Below, in pieces: positions 7,332-8,144 of a DNA stretch of 8,144 nt. The notes under the pieces were generated by a model, which was not told where the DNA came from, did not search any database, and saw only the letters and a program-made list of their open reading frames with translations. The position numbers and the translations under genes are program-made. The DNA is from Clostridia bacterium (GTDB taxonomy: Bacteria; Bacillota_A; Clostridia; Christensenellales; Aristaeellaceae), in NCBI GenBank assembly GCA_017464225.1, contig JAFUDW010000110.1, positions 1 to 8,144 on the forward strand, read 5' to 3'. How positions within the stretch are numbered: position 1 is the stretch's first letter; each line of letters opens with the position of its first letter.

Positions 7332-7376
7332 AGCACAAACGCGCAGGGCTTTGGGCCCGCGCGCCGTTACTGTGCT
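7332..7376 (-). terminator. Hairpin between rpsT and the pheST leader
   Basis: An outer 6-bp stem, AGCACA/TGTGCT (7332-7337 with 7371-7376), encloses an inner GC-rich stem (7340-7349 with 7355-7363, one bulged base) and a five-base loop. It starts 23 bases beyond the rpsT stop on the - strand and ends about 20 bases before the T-box Stem I. It may end or trim the rpsT transcript. Only a weak AATAATTT follows it, not a true T-tract, so the function is uncertain. Confidence 0.5.
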
Positions 7377-7398
7377 CTCATGGATGGATAAAACAGAA

Positions 7399-7656
7399 TT
7401 ACGCCTTCGCGATCATCTTGGCAAGGCGCGCCTTCTTGCGGTTGGCAGCGTTCTTGTGGATGATGCCCTTCGCAACCGCTTTATCGATCGCGGAAGTGGT
7501 AGCGACATACTGGGTGGCGGCAGCCTCAGCGCCCTTGCCCAGGGATTCGTTGAACTTGCGGATGGACGTTTTGACGCCGCTCTTCACCATACGGTTACGC
7601 AGGTTCTTTTTCTCGCTTACCTTCACGCGCTTTTTAGCAGACTGAATGTTCGGCAC
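7399..7656 (-). CDS. rpsT: 30S ribosomal protein S20
   Basis: This encodes an 85-residue, very basic protein matching S20; the family is usually 83-90 residues. It begins (M)PNIQSAKKRVKVSEKKNLRNR and continues with the helical SGVKTSIRKFNESL and HKNAANRKKARLAKMI segments. S20 binds 16S rRNA and helps early assembly of the small subunit. The start is GTG at 7654-7656. It gives the conserved PNIQSAKKR start and has a perfect AGGAGG at 7665-7670, eight bases upstream. The ATG further upstream (7702-7704) would add 16 unrelated residues and lies within the likely 5' leader, so it is rejected. A promoter precedes the gene, so it is probably transcribed separately from asnS. Confidence 0.97.
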   Translation of the reverse strand: MPNIQSAKKRVKVSEKKNLRNRMVKSGVKTSIRKFNESLGKGAEAAATQYVATTSAIDKAVAKGIIHKNAANRKKARLAKMIAKA

Positions 7657-7664
7657 TTCCTTCG

Positions 7665-7670
7665 CCTCCT
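7665..7670 (-). promoter_or_regulatory. rpsT ribosome binding site
   Basis: A perfect AGGAGG on the - strand lies eight bases before the GTG at 7654-7656. It decides in favour of the GTG start over the more upstream ATG. Confidence 0.9.
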
Positions 7671-7709
7671 GTAAATCTTGGTGCCGGACTTGACGGACCA
7701 GCACATGCT

Positions 7710-7738
7710 ATATTATCACAATTATGGGATGATTGCAA
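7710..7738 (-). promoter_or_regulatory. Probable sigma-A promoter of rpsT
   Basis: Reading the - strand, TTGCAA at 7733-7738 (four of six matches to TTGACA) is followed after exactly 17 bases by TAATAT at 7710-7715 (four of six matches to TATAAT). The stretch is AT-rich in an otherwise GC-rich window. It lies between the asnS stop and rpsT and would give a leader of about 45-50 bases before the GTG start. The assignment rests on sequence match and place only. Confidence 0.6.
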
Positions 7739-7772
7739 GTATTTTTTGAAAATTTATGCCTGTTTCTGCGAA

Positions 7773-8144
7773 TCAGAATTCGGCGCTGCCGGTGGTGCGG
7801 GGGAAGGGCAGGACGTCGCGGATGTTGCTCACGCCCGTCAGGTACATGATCAGCCGCTCAAAGCCCAGACCAAAGCCGCTGTGGGGCGCGCTGCCATACT
7901 TGCGCAGCTCCAAGTACCACCAATAGCTTTCCTTGTCCAGCCCCAGCTCGTCCATGCGGGCTTCCAGCTTTTCCAGGTCGTCCTCGCGCTGGCTGCCGCC
8001 GATCAGCTCGCCTATGCCGGGCACCAGCACATCCACGGCGGCCAGGGTTTTGCAGTCGTCGTTCTGCTTCATGTAGAAGGCCTTGATCTCTTTGGGGTAA
8101 TTGTATACGCACACCGGGCGGCCAAAATGCTTTTCAGCCAGGTA
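7773..8144 (-). CDS. asnS: Asparagine--tRNA ligase, C-terminal part
   Basis: This is the last 123 residues of a class IIb aminoacyl-tRNA synthetase; the 5' part lies beyond the window. It charges tRNA-Asn with asparagine. Within the fragment, [19 protein letters not shown] is at 36-54 and class II motif 3, GFGLGFERL, at 90-98. The ending [18 protein letters not shown] is characteristic of AsnRS rather than AspRS. A full AsnRS has about 460 residues, so roughly three quarters are missing. The frame is open to the window edge, beginning [13 protein letters not shown] at 8112-8114 is an internal valine codon (V11 of the fragment), not a start. No intrinsic terminator is evident after the stop; the rpsT promoter follows within about 35 bases. 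Confidence 0.96.
   Translation of the reverse strand, partial: YLAEKHFGRPVCVYNYPKEIKAFYMKQNDDCKTLAAVDVLVPGIGELIGGSQREDDLEKLEARMDELGLDKESYWWYLELRKYGSAPHSGFGLGFERLIMYLTGVSNIRDVLPFPRTTGSAEF

Noticed and set aside
7319..7347. A promoter for pheST with AATAAT at 7319-7324 on the - strand.
   Set aside because: The spacing to the T-box start is attractive, but no acceptable -35 hexamer lies 15-18 bases upstream, where the sequence is hairpin stem. Kept only as a possibility.
6420..7391. A 323-codon open frame on the + strand across pheS and the T-box leader.
   Set aside because: It is antisense to pheS and a structured leader, has the same His/Gln-rich shadow composition, and shows no family resemblance.
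7741..7772. A terminator for asnS in the AT-rich stretch after its stop.
   Set aside because: A T-rich and A-rich run is present, but I could find no GC-rich stem before it.

Overview
The window looks like a chromosomal housekeeping segment of a GC-rich member of the Bacillota, most likely a clostridial lineage. The reasons are strong AGGAGG-type ribosome binding sites, a T-box leader in front of pheST, a PheS carrying the four-cysteine insertion common in Gram-positive bacteria, and a YczE-type membrane protein. Base composition is GC-rich throughout by eye, and no gene stands out as foreign. No mobile element, CRISPR array, tRNA or rRNA was seen.

Layout of the + strand (1-3432): the last six codons of rpmI (L35), then rplT (L20) and a textbook intrinsic terminator. 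A tightly packed three-gene set follows: a MATE-family exporter, an exported ComEC-like metallo-beta-lactamase-fold protein, and a YczE-like membrane protein. The gaps between these genes are 2 and 7 bases, so they are probably one transcription unit.

Layout of the - strand (8144 down to 3616): the C-terminal part of asnS, a promoter, rpsT (S20, GTG start), a hairpin, a T-box leader with a Phe (UUC) specifier, then pheS and pheT. The two units converge at 3433-3615. That 183-base gap holds no gene but has two long, near-perfect hairpins, neither followed by a T-tract on either strand.

How the genes work together: rpmI/rplT and rpsT supply ribosomal proteins. AsnRS and the PheS/PheT heterotetramer charge tRNA-Asn and tRNA-Phe. 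The T-box lets uncharged tRNA-Phe switch on pheST. The MATE/MBL/YczE trio is the only part without a housekeeping role; it is membrane- and envelope-directed, and its substrate cannot be read from the sequence. I found no clear evidence of an undescribed system. The items most worth a second look are the exported MBL protein sandwiched between two membrane proteins, and the long hairpins without U-tracts.
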